Shown here: piece after piece, positions 46,500 through 54,673 of the stretch
Layout of the letters: the number at the start of each line of letters is the position of its first letter
How positions within the stretch are numbered: the stretch's first letter is position 1
Assembly: GCF_014279895.1 (NCBI RefSeq)
Contig: NZ_CP047954.1
Span: 1,488,001 to 1,552,000 of the forward strand
DNA from: Synechococcus sp. M16.1
GTDB taxonomy: Bacteria; Cyanobacteriota; Cyanobacteriia; PCC-6307; Cyanobiaceae
Length of the DNA: 64,000 nucleotides
Direction of reading: 5' to 3'
Notes under the pieces: generated by a model
What the model was told of the DNA's origin: nothing
The model's input: the letters and a program-made list of their open reading frames with translations, nothing else
The model's database searches: none
Program-made: the position numbers and the translations under genes

Positions 46500-46517
46500 G
46501 GTGTCTGGAACGCCCCC

Positions 46518-47078
46518 TCAGTCAAGCCTGGGAAATCGCTGGGCGATGCTGCTGCCGGTGTACTGCGCCACCCATCCCTCGGGGTTGTTGAACCAACGCA
46601 CAGCACAGAACTGAGGCTGAGAGCCCATGTCAAACCAATGACGGGTCCCGGCAGGGACCCGCATCAGGTCGCCCCGTTCGCACAGCACGCTGAGCACCTC
46701 GGAACCGATGTGCAGCACAAACAGGCCGCACCCTTCCACAAAAAAGCGCACTTCGTCTTCGGCATGGGTGTGCTCCTCAAGGAACTTGCGGCGCAGGGGC
46801 TCGCGATCGGGGTGATCCGGCGTCATCCGAATCGCGTCGACCGTGGCGTAACCGCCATCGCGTTGAACCCGAGCGATGGCATCGGCATAGGCCTGGAGAA
46901 TGGTGGCCTGGTCGGCTCCCTCCGGCAGACCCTGCTCCGCCAGCCATTGCTCAAAGCCGATGCCCCGGCGGCTGAGCTCCGACTGAATCACGGCCGGATC
47001 GTTGCTCTCCAGCGCAGGCATGGGCCCATTCGCAGCATGGGCTGAGCTTTCGTCTGGAAAGATGCTGAGACGACTCAT
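46518..47078 (-). CDS. mtnD: acireductone dioxygenase (cupin)
   Basis: The 186-residue enzyme belongs to the ARD family of the methionine salvage pathway, which turns acireductone into ketomethiobutyrate. The metal site is readable: HTHAEDEVRFF near residue 103 supplies two histidines and a glutamate, and RHWFDMG near 144 the third histidine. The N-terminal and C-terminal extensions are typical of the family. Other methionine-salvage genes are not in the window. It is divergent from cobI. Confidence 0.9.
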   Translation of the reverse strand: MSRLSIFPDESSAHAANGPMPALESNDPAVIQSELSRRGIGFEQWLAEQGLPEGADQATILQAYADAIARVQRDGGYATVDAIRMTPDHPDREPLRRKFLEEHTHAEDEVRFFVEGCGLFVLHIGSEVLSVLCERGDLMRVPAGTRHWFDMGSQPQFCAVRWFNNPEGWVAQYTGSSIAQRFPRLD

Positions 47079-47146
47079 CGTCTGGACCCCGGGCGCATCG
47101 ACTGCTGACCATCATCGATCCCGCCACGACTGGGGGTCTCACACTG

Positions 47147-47857
47147 GTGGGGGTCGGCCCCGGCGATCCTTCCCTGCTCACCCTGGCCGCCGTTGAAGCC
47201 ATCCGCCAAGCGGAGGTGGTGGCCTACCCGGTCGGACGACCGGGGGCCGACAGCATGGCCGCCAAAATCGCCGCAGCCTGGATCCGCAGCGACCATCAGC
47301 GTCTGCCCTTGTTGTTCCCGATGGTGGAAGCCCCCGAACCGCGTCGCACCGCCTGGGGAGCAGCGGCGCAGGAGCTGCAGCAGGCCATCCGTTCCGGCCA
47401 GCAGGTGGCACTGCTGTGTGAGGGAGATGCCTCGCTGTTTGCGAGTTGCAGCTACGTGCTGCTGGCCCTGCGTCAGGCGTGGCCCGACTGTCCCATCAGC
47501 GTGATTCCCGGCATCACCTCCTGCTCGGCAGCCGCGGCTGCGGGCCTCTGGCCCCTCGCTCTGCAGCAGGACCAACTGCTGTTGCGCCCTTGCCCAGACA
47601 CACCCGAGGAGCTGGAGCGGGTGCTGGACACCGCCGCGGCAGCGGGGCAAGTTCTGGCCCTGCTGAAGCTGGGTCGGCGCTGGAGTTGGGTGCAACCCCT
47701 TCTGAAGCAGCGAGGCCTGCTGCAACAAGCCCTGTTTGCCGAGCGGGTCGGCTGGCCCGACCAGCAGATCTGTTGCGCGGATGCAGTGGCAGCCGACCCT
47801 CGCCCCTACTTCTCGCTGCTGCTGATCCGGCAGGGATGGCCGGAGGTGCTGCCCTAG
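47147..47857 (+). CDS. cobI: precorrin-2 C20-methyltransferase
   Basis: CobI/CbiL methylates precorrin-2 at C20 in cobalamin (or pseudocobalamin) synthesis. The 236-residue protein has the SAM-binding start GVGPGDPSLLTL, the second motif ALLCEGDASLFASCSYVL (near 88) and the family-typical VIPGITSCSAAAA (near 118). The coordinates use GTG at 47147, but this leaves only one residue before the GVGPGDP motif; the frame is open to a stop at 47066 without another canonical start. Its 3' end overlaps the convergent proC by four bases. Confidence 0.88.
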   Translation: MGVGPGDPSLLTLAAVEAIRQAEVVAYPVGRPGADSMAAKIAAAWIRSDHQRLPLLFPMVEAPEPRRTAWGAAAQELQQAIRSGQQVALLCEGDASLFASCSYVLLALRQAWPDCPISVIPGITSCSAAAAAGLWPLALQQDQLLLRPCPDTPEELERVLDTAAAAGQVLALLKLGRRWSWVQPLLKQRGLLQQALFAERVGWPDQQICCADAVAADPRPYFSLLLIRQGWPEVLP

Positions 47858-48666
47858 GCCAACTCCCGGCTGCGTTCCGCAGCAGCGACAACCGCTTCGA
47901 TCAAGGCGGAGCGCAGGCCGATGCGTTCGAGCGCGCGGACGCCGGCGATGGTGGTGCCCCCCGGGGAGGTGACCATGTCCTTGAGCTGGGCAGGGTGCAG
48001 ATCGCGACGGTCCAGCAGCTCAGCCGTTCCAGCCAGGGTGCGGTGGCTCAGCCGCAGGGCCAGGTGCCTGGGAAGACCGGCAGCAACAGCCCCATCGGCC
48101 ATGGCTTCCGCCACCAGGGCCACAAAGGCAGGGCCCGACGAGGTGAGGGCAAGGAACGCATCGAGCTTGGCTTCCGCCAACTCCAGAACTTCGCCCACAT
48201 CGGCGAACAGCTGCCGCACCTGATCCCGTTGCCCTTGGTCGATCCCCTCCCCCCAGGCCAGAGCTGTCAAACCAGCTCCCACCAGCGCAGGGGTGTTGGG
48301 CACCGCCCGCACACAGCGATGACCGGGAAACAAATGCTGCAACCGCGCCAGAGACACCCCCGCCAACACAGAGATCAACAGCGGTTGACCCACAACAGGT
48401 CCTGCAGCTGCCGCAACGGCATCGAGTTGCTGCGGCTTCACCGCAAGCAGCTGGATCGGAGCCGTCCAGACCTGCTGAGCGGAAGGATCATCAGCGGCAA
48501 CCAAACCGATGCCAGCTGGAAGGCCCCCACGTCGTTGCTCAAGCGAGCCGGATCCTCCGACCACTGCCAACAGCTGGTCGGCCGAAATCCGTCCACGCTC
48601 CAGGAGAGGAACCACAAGGGCCTGAGCCATGCGACCCAGGCCGATCACACCGAAAGCGGGCTGCAC
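47854..48666 (-). CDS. proC: pyrroline-5-carboxylate reductase
   Basis: ProC makes proline from pyrroline-5-carboxylate using NAD(P)H. The 270-residue protein has the Rossmann start FGVIGLGRMAQAL, the CVRAVPNTPALVGAGLTAL segment and the substrate and dimer signature TSSGPAFVAL with DMVTSPGGTTIAGV near the C-terminus. It is the last gene of the run der-cbiQ-pipX-pipY-sepF-proC. The association of proC with sepF and pipY (yggS) is conserved in many bacteria. Confidence 0.95.
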   Translation of the reverse strand: MQPAFGVIGLGRMAQALVVPLLERGRISADQLLAVVGGSGSLEQRRGGLPAGIGLVAADDPSAQQVWTAPIQLLAVKPQQLDAVAAAAGPVVGQPLLISVLAGVSLARLQHLFPGHRCVRAVPNTPALVGAGLTALAWGEGIDQGQRDQVRQLFADVGEVLELAEAKLDAFLALTSSGPAFVALVAEAMADGAVAAGLPRHLALRLSHRTLAGTAELLDRRDLHPAQLKDMVTSPGGTTIAGVRALERIGLRSALIEAVVAAAERSRELA

Positions 48667-48674
48667 TGCGGGCT

Positions 48675-49241
48675 TCAGAGAGCGGCTGCCCCCCAGGCGG
48701 GAGAGGGTGCGCTGGCGGATTCGTCGACATCCGCCACATCGGCCTCACGGCTCACCACCGTTGGAGCCGAGGCTTCGTCTTGACCGGTGTTGGTCACGGT
48801 GACGCAGCTGGGGGCGAACAGGAAGATGCTCTCGCCGACGCGCTCCTGGTGTCCATCGATCGCGAAGGTGCCACCAGCAACGAAATCAACAGCACGCTGG
48901 GCCTGGTCGGGCTCCATCATCGTGAGGTTGAGGATCACCGTCTTGCGCTCCCGCAGCGCCTGAATGGCCCGAGGCATTTCATCGAAGCTGCGGGGTTCCA
49001 TCACATTCACCTCGGACACAGCATTGCTGATGCCGGGCATGCCGATCACGTTGGATCCAGGCAGATCACCACCCAGGTCAAACGGGTTGGAGTCTCCAAT
49101 GGTGGCCAGTGCACCACCGTCAGCCTGCAGGGCGCGCTGGTCCTGGTCATCTTGCTCGTCGTCGTAGGCGAAATCATCCAATTCGCCATCGAGGTAGTCA
49201 TCGCCAGCGACGACGGCACGGAGACGGGAGATCAGCGACAC
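48675..49241 (-). CDS. sepF: cell division protein SepF (Cdv2)
   Basis: SepF anchors FtsZ to the membrane; in cyanobacteria it is also called Cdv2. The 188-residue protein has an N-terminal amphipathic membrane-binding segment ([12 protein letters not shown]) and an acidic linker (about residues 14-45). The conserved beta-sandwich core (about 75-150) includes [21 protein letters not shown] and [20 protein letters not shown] low-complexity Ala/Ser tail ends the protein. It is 75 bases downstream of pipY and 8 bases upstream of proC. Confidence 0.93.
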   Translation of the reverse strand: MSLISRLRAVVAGDDYLDGELDDFAYDDEQDDQDQRALQADGGALATIGDSNPFDLGGDLPGSNVIGMPGISNAVSEVNVMEPRSFDEMPRAIQALRERKTVILNLTMMEPDQAQRAVDFVAGGTFAIDGHQERVGESIFLFAPSCVTVTNTGQDEASAPTVVSREADVADVDESASAPSPAWGAAAL

Positions 49242-49316
49242 CTTGGGATTCCTCTCGGTCTGAATGTGGTTCGAAAACCATGTCCCTGGATACCGTTTTC
49301 GCTGCGGCGGGGCAAG

Positions 49317-49979
49317 TCAATTCGCAGCGTCTGTTGACACCAATCTCGAACCGAACAGGGCCGAACCGATCCTGAGCCAGGTGCTGCCCGCTTCAGCAGC
49401 CTCTTTCCAGTCCGTGCTCATCCCCATCGAGCACTCCGCCAAGGCCAGCCGATCCGCCAGGGCGCGGCAGTCGGAAAACAACGCCTTGCGCTGCCCTGGG
49501 GCCATCTCGAGCGGCGCCATGGTCATCAGACCCGAGATCCGCAACCCCGGCAGAGCCTGCAGATCAGACCAAATGGCACCGAGTTCATCGGCCGACAGCC
49601 CCCCTTTGCTGGGATCGGGCCGCAGTTTCACCTGCAGCAGCACTTCAGGCTGACGGCCCTCCTCCACGGCGATGCGCGACACCCGTTCGGCCAGCGCCAG
49701 AGAATCCACCGAGTGAATGACGTCAAAGGCCTTCACCACCGGCCGCACCTTGTTGCTTTGCAGGCGACCAATGAAATGCCAGCGCAAGTTCAGATCGATC
49801 AGCTCCTCCTGCTTCGGTAGAGCCTCCTGAACGCGGCTTTCCCCGAAATCACGCTGACCAAGCTTCGCCACGCAACGCACGGACGCGGCTGGATGCCCTT
49901 TGCTCACGGCCAGAAGCCTGGATGAAGAGGGGAGGTCTGTCTGGAGCGCCTGCCAACGCGCCGCGAAGGAATCGGTCAA
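49317..49979 (-). CDS. pipY: YggS-type PLP homeostasis protein (PipY)
   Basis: This fold-type III PLP protein keeps free pyridoxal phosphate in balance and has no known catalytic reaction. The 220-residue protein has the PLP lysine in LLAVSKGHPA (near residue 25), followed by RDFGESRVQEALPK and HFIGRLQSNKVRPV. I start at TTG 49979, the only in-frame codon near the conserved N-terminus; it lies four bases after the pipX stop. The pipX-pipY pair is characteristic of cyanobacteria, and the two are co-regulated. Confidence 0.92.
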   Translation of the reverse strand: MTDSFAARWQALQTDLPSSSRLLAVSKGHPAASVRCVAKLGQRDFGESRVQEALPKQEELIDLNLRWHFIGRLQSNKVRPVVKAFDVIHSVDSLALAERVSRIAVEEGRQPEVLLQVKLRPDPSKGGLSADELGAIWSDLQALPGLRISGLMTMAPLEMAPGQRKALFSDCRALADRLALAECSMGMSTDWKEAAEAGSTWLRIGSALFGSRLVSTDAAN

Positions 49980-49983
49980 GGGT

Positions 49984-50268
49984 TCAGATGAACGTCTGAT
50001 CGAACAGCTGACTCCAGGACTCAAGCTCGTCCGAGCCATCACGACGGCAACGGCCCAGATGCACCTCAGCGTGGTGACGCGCATCCCCGTAGGGAATCAC
50101 TTCGAACTGGGCACCACGGGGCTGCAAGGTGACCAGGAAAAACATGCGCTGGGCGTACAACGTGGCATAGACGTCACGGCCCTCACCTGCCGGAGCCACC
50201 CGGTAGAGCATCCCGAAGGTGGGGTGATTCAAATATCGCTCGGACGCCATGCCGTGATCGGAGCTCAT
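49984..50268 (-). CDS. pipX: nitrogen regulatory coactivator PipX
   Basis: PipX binds PII when nitrogen is plentiful, and NtcA when 2-oxoglutarate is high, thereby coupling nitrogen status to transcription. It is recognisable from ERYLNHPTFGMLYRV and TLYAQRMFFLVTL near the N-terminus of a tudor-like domain. I use ATG at 50268, which overlaps the cbiQ stop by four bases and gives 94 residues; an internal ATG at 50250 gives the 88-residue form usual in the family. The arrangement with pipY supports the call. Confidence 0.9.
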   Translation of the reverse strand: MSSDHGMASERYLNHPTFGMLYRVAPAGEGRDVYATLYAQRMFFLVTLQPRGAQFEVIPYGDARHHAEVHLGRCRRDGSDELESWSQLFDQTFI

Positions 50269-51173
50269 AGAGCACCGTACTGACCGCGGAGCCCAATCAC
50301 CAACACAAGAACGACCAACGCCAGGCCGTTCAACAGGGGAGCAGCCCGATCGGAAGGGATGCGGAAGTACGACGGACCGAGAATTCGCCCACCACGGGCG
50401 ACCAGAGCATCGGCCCCCTGCTCAGCCCTGAGAAGGATGTTGGCCAGCAGCCGCTCTCCGACCGCCAGCACCAGGCCGAAACCCGCCTTGAAGCCAAGCT
50501 GGCGCAGGTTGACCGCACGGCTGGCGAGAGAACGCAGCAGATTCTGGAGCTCCTCCTGCACCAGAGGCAGAAAGCGAAGTGCCAGCAGCAGTTGAAACCC
50601 CAGTCGCTCCACTGGACACCCCAGCCACTTCAATGGCGCCAGGCACCAGCTGAGGGCCCAGACCAGATCCTCAGGAGGGGTCGTGATCAGCATCAGGTTG
50701 ACGCTGTGAATCACGGTGAAGGTCAAGGTGGACGTGCGCAGCCCCAGCAGCGCCGAGGCCCGATCCACCACCAGCGGCCCCAGCTGGAGACCGCCCAGCT
50801 GCAGGGGCCCTAGGCGCAACAGATCCCAGGAGGGGCCTTCCATCTCAAGCCCCGGAAGCTCAGCCGGACTGCGCAGCGGGAAGGCCGCAGGGGGATCCAC
50901 AGCCGGCAACAACATCGAGAGGAGACCCACCAAAACAGCCAAGGCCGTCAGCACCAGCACAGACCTCCACCACAGCGAGCGAGCCAGGCCACTGCCAAGG
51001 GTGATCAGCACCAGAGCCACCACCAGGCCAACGCGCCAGAGGGGCCCCGCCAGAACAGGCGTGAGCAGAAAGACAAGGGACCAGGCCAGCTTCAGGCGAG
51101 GGTCCAAGCGCCGGAGCCAACCCGTGGAGCCATCGACGTACTGGCCCATCGGGACCTGGCGCAACCAGTCCAT
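50265..51173 (-). CDS. cbiQ: energy-coupling factor transporter T component (CbiQ/EcfT family)
   Basis: The 302-residue membrane protein has about six spans. The coupling-helix signature PLVQEELQNLLRSLASRAV (near residue 205) is a variant of the Ala-Arg-Gly motif that contacts ECF ATPases, and RRLDPRLKLAWSL stands near the N-terminus. ECF modules import vitamins or metals; no EcfA or S component is in the window, so substrate is unknown. A long insertion of about 45 residues (residues 90-140, rich in Pro, Gly and Leu) follows the third span. It lies between der and pipX. Confidence 0.85.
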   Translation of the reverse strand: MDWLRQVPMGQYVDGSTGWLRRLDPRLKLAWSLVFLLTPVLAGPLWRVGLVVALVLITLGSGLARSLWWRSVLVLTALAVLVGLLSMLLPAVDPPAAFPLRSPAELPGLEMEGPSWDLLRLGPLQLGGLQLGPLVVDRASALLGLRTSTLTFTVIHSVNLMLITTPPEDLVWALSWCLAPLKWLGCPVERLGFQLLLALRFLPLVQEELQNLLRSLASRAVNLRQLGFKAGFGLVLAVGERLLANILLRAEQGADALVARGGRILGPSYFRIPSDRAAPLLNGLALVVLVLVIGLRGQYGAL

Positions 51174-51176
51174 GGT

Positions 51177-52544
51177 TCAGCCTTTACGACTCTGCTGACG
51201 GGCCAGGTCGCGTTCGGCATCGCGCTGTTGCTTACCGCGCCAGAACAGACGCAACGGGCTGCCATCGAAACCGAGGCCCTCGCGGATCTGACGCTCCACA
51301 TAGCGCCGGTAGGTCTCTCCGAACAATTTGGGGTCGTTGACGAACAGGGTGAAGCTGGGCGGCCGGCTGGCCACCTGGGTGCCGTAATACAGCTTTCCTT
51401 GGCGTCCACCGCGAGTGGTGGGGGGACTGCGCCAGCTCAGCGCTTCCTTGAGCACCTCGTTGACAACGGATGTACTGACGCGGCGACGGTGCTGCTCAAC
51501 CGCCAGGGCAGCCAAGGCAAAGATGCTCTCCACGCGCTGGCCGGTGAGCGCCGAGGTGAACAGCATCGGAGCCCAGTCGAGGAAATAGAGCTTGGAGCGC
51601 AGCTCCTTTTCCATCGCCGTCATGGTGTGGCTGTCTTTTTCCACCGCGTCCCACTTGTTGACGACCACCACGCAGGCACGGCCGTCCTCTTCAATGCGAC
51701 CCGCCAGGCGCTGATCCTGCTCGGTCACCCCATCGAGGGCATCGATCACCAGAACACACACATCACTGCGTTCAATGGCCTTGAAACTCCTGTTGATGCC
51801 GAAGAATTCCGGGCCGTAGTTGACGCTGCGCCGCCGGCGGATGCCCGCCGTGTCCACCAGGCGCCAGGGACGATTCTCACGAATGATGCTGGTGTCAATC
51901 GTGTCGCGGGTGGTGCCGCGGATCGGGCTGACAATCGCCCGCTGCTCTCCGCAGATGGCATTCAGCAGACTGGATTTCCCGACATTCGGCCGTCCGATGA
52001 TGGCCATCTGAATCGGCTCCTCCTCGTCACCCTCCTGATCCTTCGGGGGGAAAAAGGTGAGCACCTGATCCAGCAGTTCTCCGGTGCCGGCGCCGTGGAT
52101 GGCCGAGATCGGATGGGGTTCACCCAGGCCAAGGCCCCAGAATTCGCCGGCCATCGCCAGGCCCTGTTCCGGCGACTCGCACTTGTTCACCGCCAACAGC
52201 GTGGGACAGCGGTGACTGCGTAGAAATTCCGCGATGGACTCGTCAGCGGCCGTTAGCCCCTGCTGACCGTCCACGATCACCAGAGCCACACTGGCTTCCT
52301 CGAGCGCCAGAGCCGCCTGCTCCCGGATCTCCGGCAGGAACTCGCTGTCGTCGTCGAACACCAGTCCACCGGTGTCGACGACCTTGAACTCCCGATCGCC
52401 CCAGTAGCCGTCCTGGTATGTGCGATCACGCGTCACGCCAGGCTGATCGTGAACGATGGCTTCCCGGCTGCGGCACAGCCGATTCACCAAGGTCGACTTA
52501 CCGACATTGGGGCGTCCGATAATTGCGACGACAGGACGCGCCAA
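51177..52544 (-). CDS. der: ribosome-associated GTPase Der (EngA)
   Basis: Der is essential for 50S subunit assembly and is recognised by two consecutive GTPase domains: G1 motifs GRPNVGKST (residues 8-16) and GRPNVGKSS (near 186), with NKxD motifs NKCES and NKWDA. A C-terminal KH-like domain ([25 protein letters not shown], a long segment near 400) is present. The 455-residue length is normal. It begins the six-gene minus-strand run that includes cbiQ and pipX. Confidence 0.97.
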   Translation of the reverse strand: MARPVVAIIGRPNVGKSTLVNRLCRSREAIVHDQPGVTRDRTYQDGYWGDREFKVVDTGGLVFDDDSEFLPEIREQAALALEEASVALVIVDGQQGLTAADESIAEFLRSHRCPTLLAVNKCESPEQGLAMAGEFWGLGLGEPHPISAIHGAGTGELLDQVLTFFPPKDQEGDEEEPIQMAIIGRPNVGKSSLLNAICGEQRAIVSPIRGTTRDTIDTSIIRENRPWRLVDTAGIRRRRSVNYGPEFFGINRSFKAIERSDVCVLVIDALDGVTEQDQRLAGRIEEDGRACVVVVNKWDAVEKDSHTMTAMEKELRSKLYFLDWAPMLFTSALTGQRVESIFALAALAVEQHRRRVSTSVVNEVLKEALSWRSPPTTRGGRQGKLYYGTQVASRPPSFTLFVNDPKLFGETYRRYVERQIREGLGFDGSPLRLFWRGKQQRDAERDLARQQSRKG

Positions 52545-52618
52545 GGGTCTGCTCAGGCCAATCTTTCACCCTACAGAGACGGCATAAAGCCGCTGGAAAA
52601 CCGAAATTCTTTCGGGGC

Positions 52619-52643
52619 GAGACTAATAAGTCTCAACTGAGAC
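52619..52643. repeat. overlapping palindromes GAGACT-AGTCTCA-TGAGAC
   Basis: GAGACT (52619-52624) pairs with AGTCTC (52629-52634), and GTCTCA (52630-52635) pairs with TGAGAC (52638-52643), so two hairpins compete for the middle arm. The element lies between divergent der and the L,D-transpeptidase gene. It could be an operator or a switchable leader for the transpeptidase. Confidence 0.45.
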
Positions 52644-52673
52644 GGCCAGGGCGAGTTCAGTTGTTCCCTCGCC

Positions 52674-53057
52674 ATGCTCGAGCTCGTCGCCAGCCTTGTG
52701 GTCGACCTCTCCGACCAACGCCTGACCGTCTACAACAGCGATCAGGAGGTGGTTCGCGTGATTCCGGTCAGTACCGGCAAAGCCTCAACGCCAACACCGA
52801 TCTTCAACAGCAAGGTTTATACGAAGTACCGATCCACCACGATGTATGGACGCACCTACACCGTTCCCGGGGTGCCGTTCACGATGTGTGTGAGCGCGAA
52901 CGAGTCCATCTGCCTCCACGCCGCCCCCTGGCAGGAGAACGCCGGGAAACCCTTCGGCGTGCCCCGCAGCCATGGCTGTGTGCGCATGCCGCTGAACCAC
53001 GCCCGTTGGCTGTTCCACAACACCCCGAAAGGCACACCCATCACGATTCAGGCCTGA
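52674..53057 (+). CDS. L,D-transpeptidase (YkuD domain), no visible signal peptide
   Basis: The 127-residue protein is a nearly bare YkuD catalytic domain: it starts with ELVASLVVDLSDQRLTVY, has the conserved histidine in CLHAAPW and the nucleophile motif SHGCVRM (near residue 100). L,D-transpeptidases form 3-3 cross-links in peptidoglycan or link proteins to it, in the periplasm. No signal peptide is visible, and a stop codon in frame at 52638 excludes a longer N-terminus. Export would have to use the hydrophobic start itself or another route. Confidence 0.85.
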   Translation: MLELVASLVVDLSDQRLTVYNSDQEVVRVIPVSTGKASTPTPIFNSKVYTKYRSTTMYGRTYTVPGVPFTMCVSANESICLHAAPWQENAGKPFGVPRSHGCVRMPLNHARWLFHNTPKGTPITIQA

Positions 53058-53071
53058 GTTAGGCCACCAGA

Positions 53072-53539
53072 TCACTTCACCGGCAGATCGCCGGGGTGCC
53101 CCTGCACCGGATCGGTAGGAGGGGGAAGCTCAGGGCCCAGGGGCCCCTGCTCCGGCAGGGGCTCGCTCCGCTGGGCCAGCCAGGCCAACAGCCAGTTCAC
53201 GGCGGTGGCCCGTCGGGTTCGGCGGGGGTACAACTCACCGATGCGGTACCCCGCGAAATTGAGCTGTTGTTTGAGCAGCTGTTTGTGTTCCTTGGGAACC
53301 GAGCGGGTTAAACGAACCGACGCCGGACGCTCCGCGATCAGCTCGGGAGCCTTAGGGAAAGCATCGGCCCATTCGGGGGGTGTGTCGGGACCGGCGCACC
53401 ACTGCGGTTCAGCAGGCTGATAGCCCAGACGTTCCCAGATCCTTTCGCAGACAAAGCGATCGCTGCAGCGGTCCTCGAGGATCTGCAACAGCAACGAACG
53501 ACTGAGCGGCCAGGGCATGTCGGTTGCGTTGTGCAGCAT
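53072..53539 (-). CDS. DUF1823 family protein
   Basis: The 155-residue protein is recognised as the cyanobacterial and plastid DUF1823 family by its SRSLLLQILEDRCSDRFVCERIWERLGY start and the central RSVPKEHKQLLKQQL. The C-terminal tail is Pro-rich and probably disordered. No function is known. The start could be ATG at 53539 or 53518 (MPWPLS); the former is only six bases from the divergent dus start. It converges with the transpeptidase gene. Confidence 0.75.
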   Translation of the reverse strand: MLHNATDMPWPLSRSLLLQILEDRCSDRFVCERIWERLGYQPAEPQWCAGPDTPPEWADAFPKAPELIAERPASVRLTRSVPKEHKQLLKQQLNFAGYRIGELYPRRTRRATAVNWLLAWLAQRSEPLPEQGPLGPELPPPTDPVQGHPGDLPVK

Positions 53540-53545
53540 GGACCC

Positions 53546-54550
53546 ATGATTGCTTCACCCCCTCTGCAGCTTCCCGGCAATGGAACCGCGCGTCAGCTGC
53601 GCTGCCGCGTGTTGCAGTCGCCGCTGGCAGGGGTGAGCGATCGAATCTTCCGCGGCCTGGTGCGGCGCTGGGCGCCCGACGCGCTGCTGTTCACCGAAAT
53701 GGTGAACGCCACCAGCCTCGAGATGGGGCATGGACTCTGCAAGGTGGAGTCGCTCGCCGAGGAATCCGGCCCCATCGGCGTGCAACTGTTCGACCATCGC
53801 CCCCAGGCCATGGCTGATGCGGCACGACGGGCCGAAGCCAGTGGTGCCTTCCTGATCGACATCAACATGGGTTGCCCTGTTCGCAAGATCGCCCGCAAGG
53901 GGGGTGGTTCCGGCTTGATCCGTGATCCCGAGCTGGCCATCAAGATCGTGGAAGCGGTGGCAGACGCCGTGGCCGTGCCCGTCACGGTGAAGACACGCCT
54001 GGGTTGGTGTGGCAGTGATGCCGATCCCGTGCACTGGTGCCAACAGCTGGAACAAGCCGGTGCACAACTGCTCACGCTGCATGGACGCACCCGCGAACAG
54101 GGCTTCAAGGGCGCTGCGGACTGGAGCGCGATAACTAACGTCCGAAAAGCCCTCACGATCCCCCTGATCGCGAACGGCGACATCAACAGCCCCGATGATG
54201 CCCTGCGCTGCCTGGATCAGACCGGCGCAGCGGGAGTGATGGTGGGCCGAGGCACGATGGGAGCTCCATGGCTGGTGGGACAGATCGACGCCGCCTTGGC
54301 CGGTCGTGCAATCCCCGCCACACCCAACCCGTCAGCACGGCTTGCACTGGCCCGCGATCAACTGGACGGTCTGGTGGAGGATCGCGGCGACCATGGGCTG
54401 CTGATCGCCCGCAAACACATGGGCTGGACCTGCACGGGCTTCCCCGGCGCCTCACGACTGCGGCATGCCCTCATGCGAGCCCCCACGCCCGCCCTGGCCA
54501 GGGAGCTGCTGACGCAGCAGATCGACGCCCTTGCCGCGTCCGCCGCATGA
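53546..54550 (+). CDS. dus: tRNA-dihydrouridine synthase
   Basis: Dus enzymes reduce uridines in the D-loop of tRNA using FMN and NADPH. The protein has the TIM-barrel start QSPLAGVSDRIFR, the catalytic cysteine in MGCPVRKIARKGGGSGLI (near 108), KTRLGW, HGRTREQGFKG and GDINSPDD for FMN binding. I start at the ATG at 53546 (334 residues), five codons after another ATG at 53531. The subgroup resembles DusB. Confidence 0.94.
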   Translation: MIASPPLQLPGNGTARQLRCRVLQSPLAGVSDRIFRGLVRRWAPDALLFTEMVNATSLEMGHGLCKVESLAEESGPIGVQLFDHRPQAMADAARRAEASGAFLIDINMGCPVRKIARKGGGSGLIRDPELAIKIVEAVADAVAVPVTVKTRLGWCGSDADPVHWCQQLEQAGAQLLTLHGRTREQGFKGAADWSAITNVRKALTIPLIANGDINSPDDALRCLDQTGAAGVMVGRGTMGAPWLVGQIDAALAGRAIPATPNPSARLALARDQLDGLVEDRGDHGLLIARKHMGWTCTGFPGASRLRHALMRAPTPALARELLTQQIDALAASAA

Positions 54551-54673
54551 CAACGGCAGACAACTCCACATGAGGAGCGATCTGTTGCAACGGCTTTGCG
54601 ATCGCCTCAAATGAAGTGATCGCAAGGGGTCTCATGCTGTAATGGCGCCGACTTCACGCCGGTGAGCCAGCCG
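54551..54673. promoter_or_regulatory. leader of the dTDP-rhamnose operon
   Basis: The 123-base gap before rfbA contains a GCGATCGC octamer at 54598-54605 (the HIP1-type palindrome common in cyanobacteria). It also has a GC-poor segment AAATGAAGTGATCGCAAGG. No clear -35/-10 pair is visible. A promoter is expected here because rfbA starts a four-gene operon. Confidence 0.3.
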
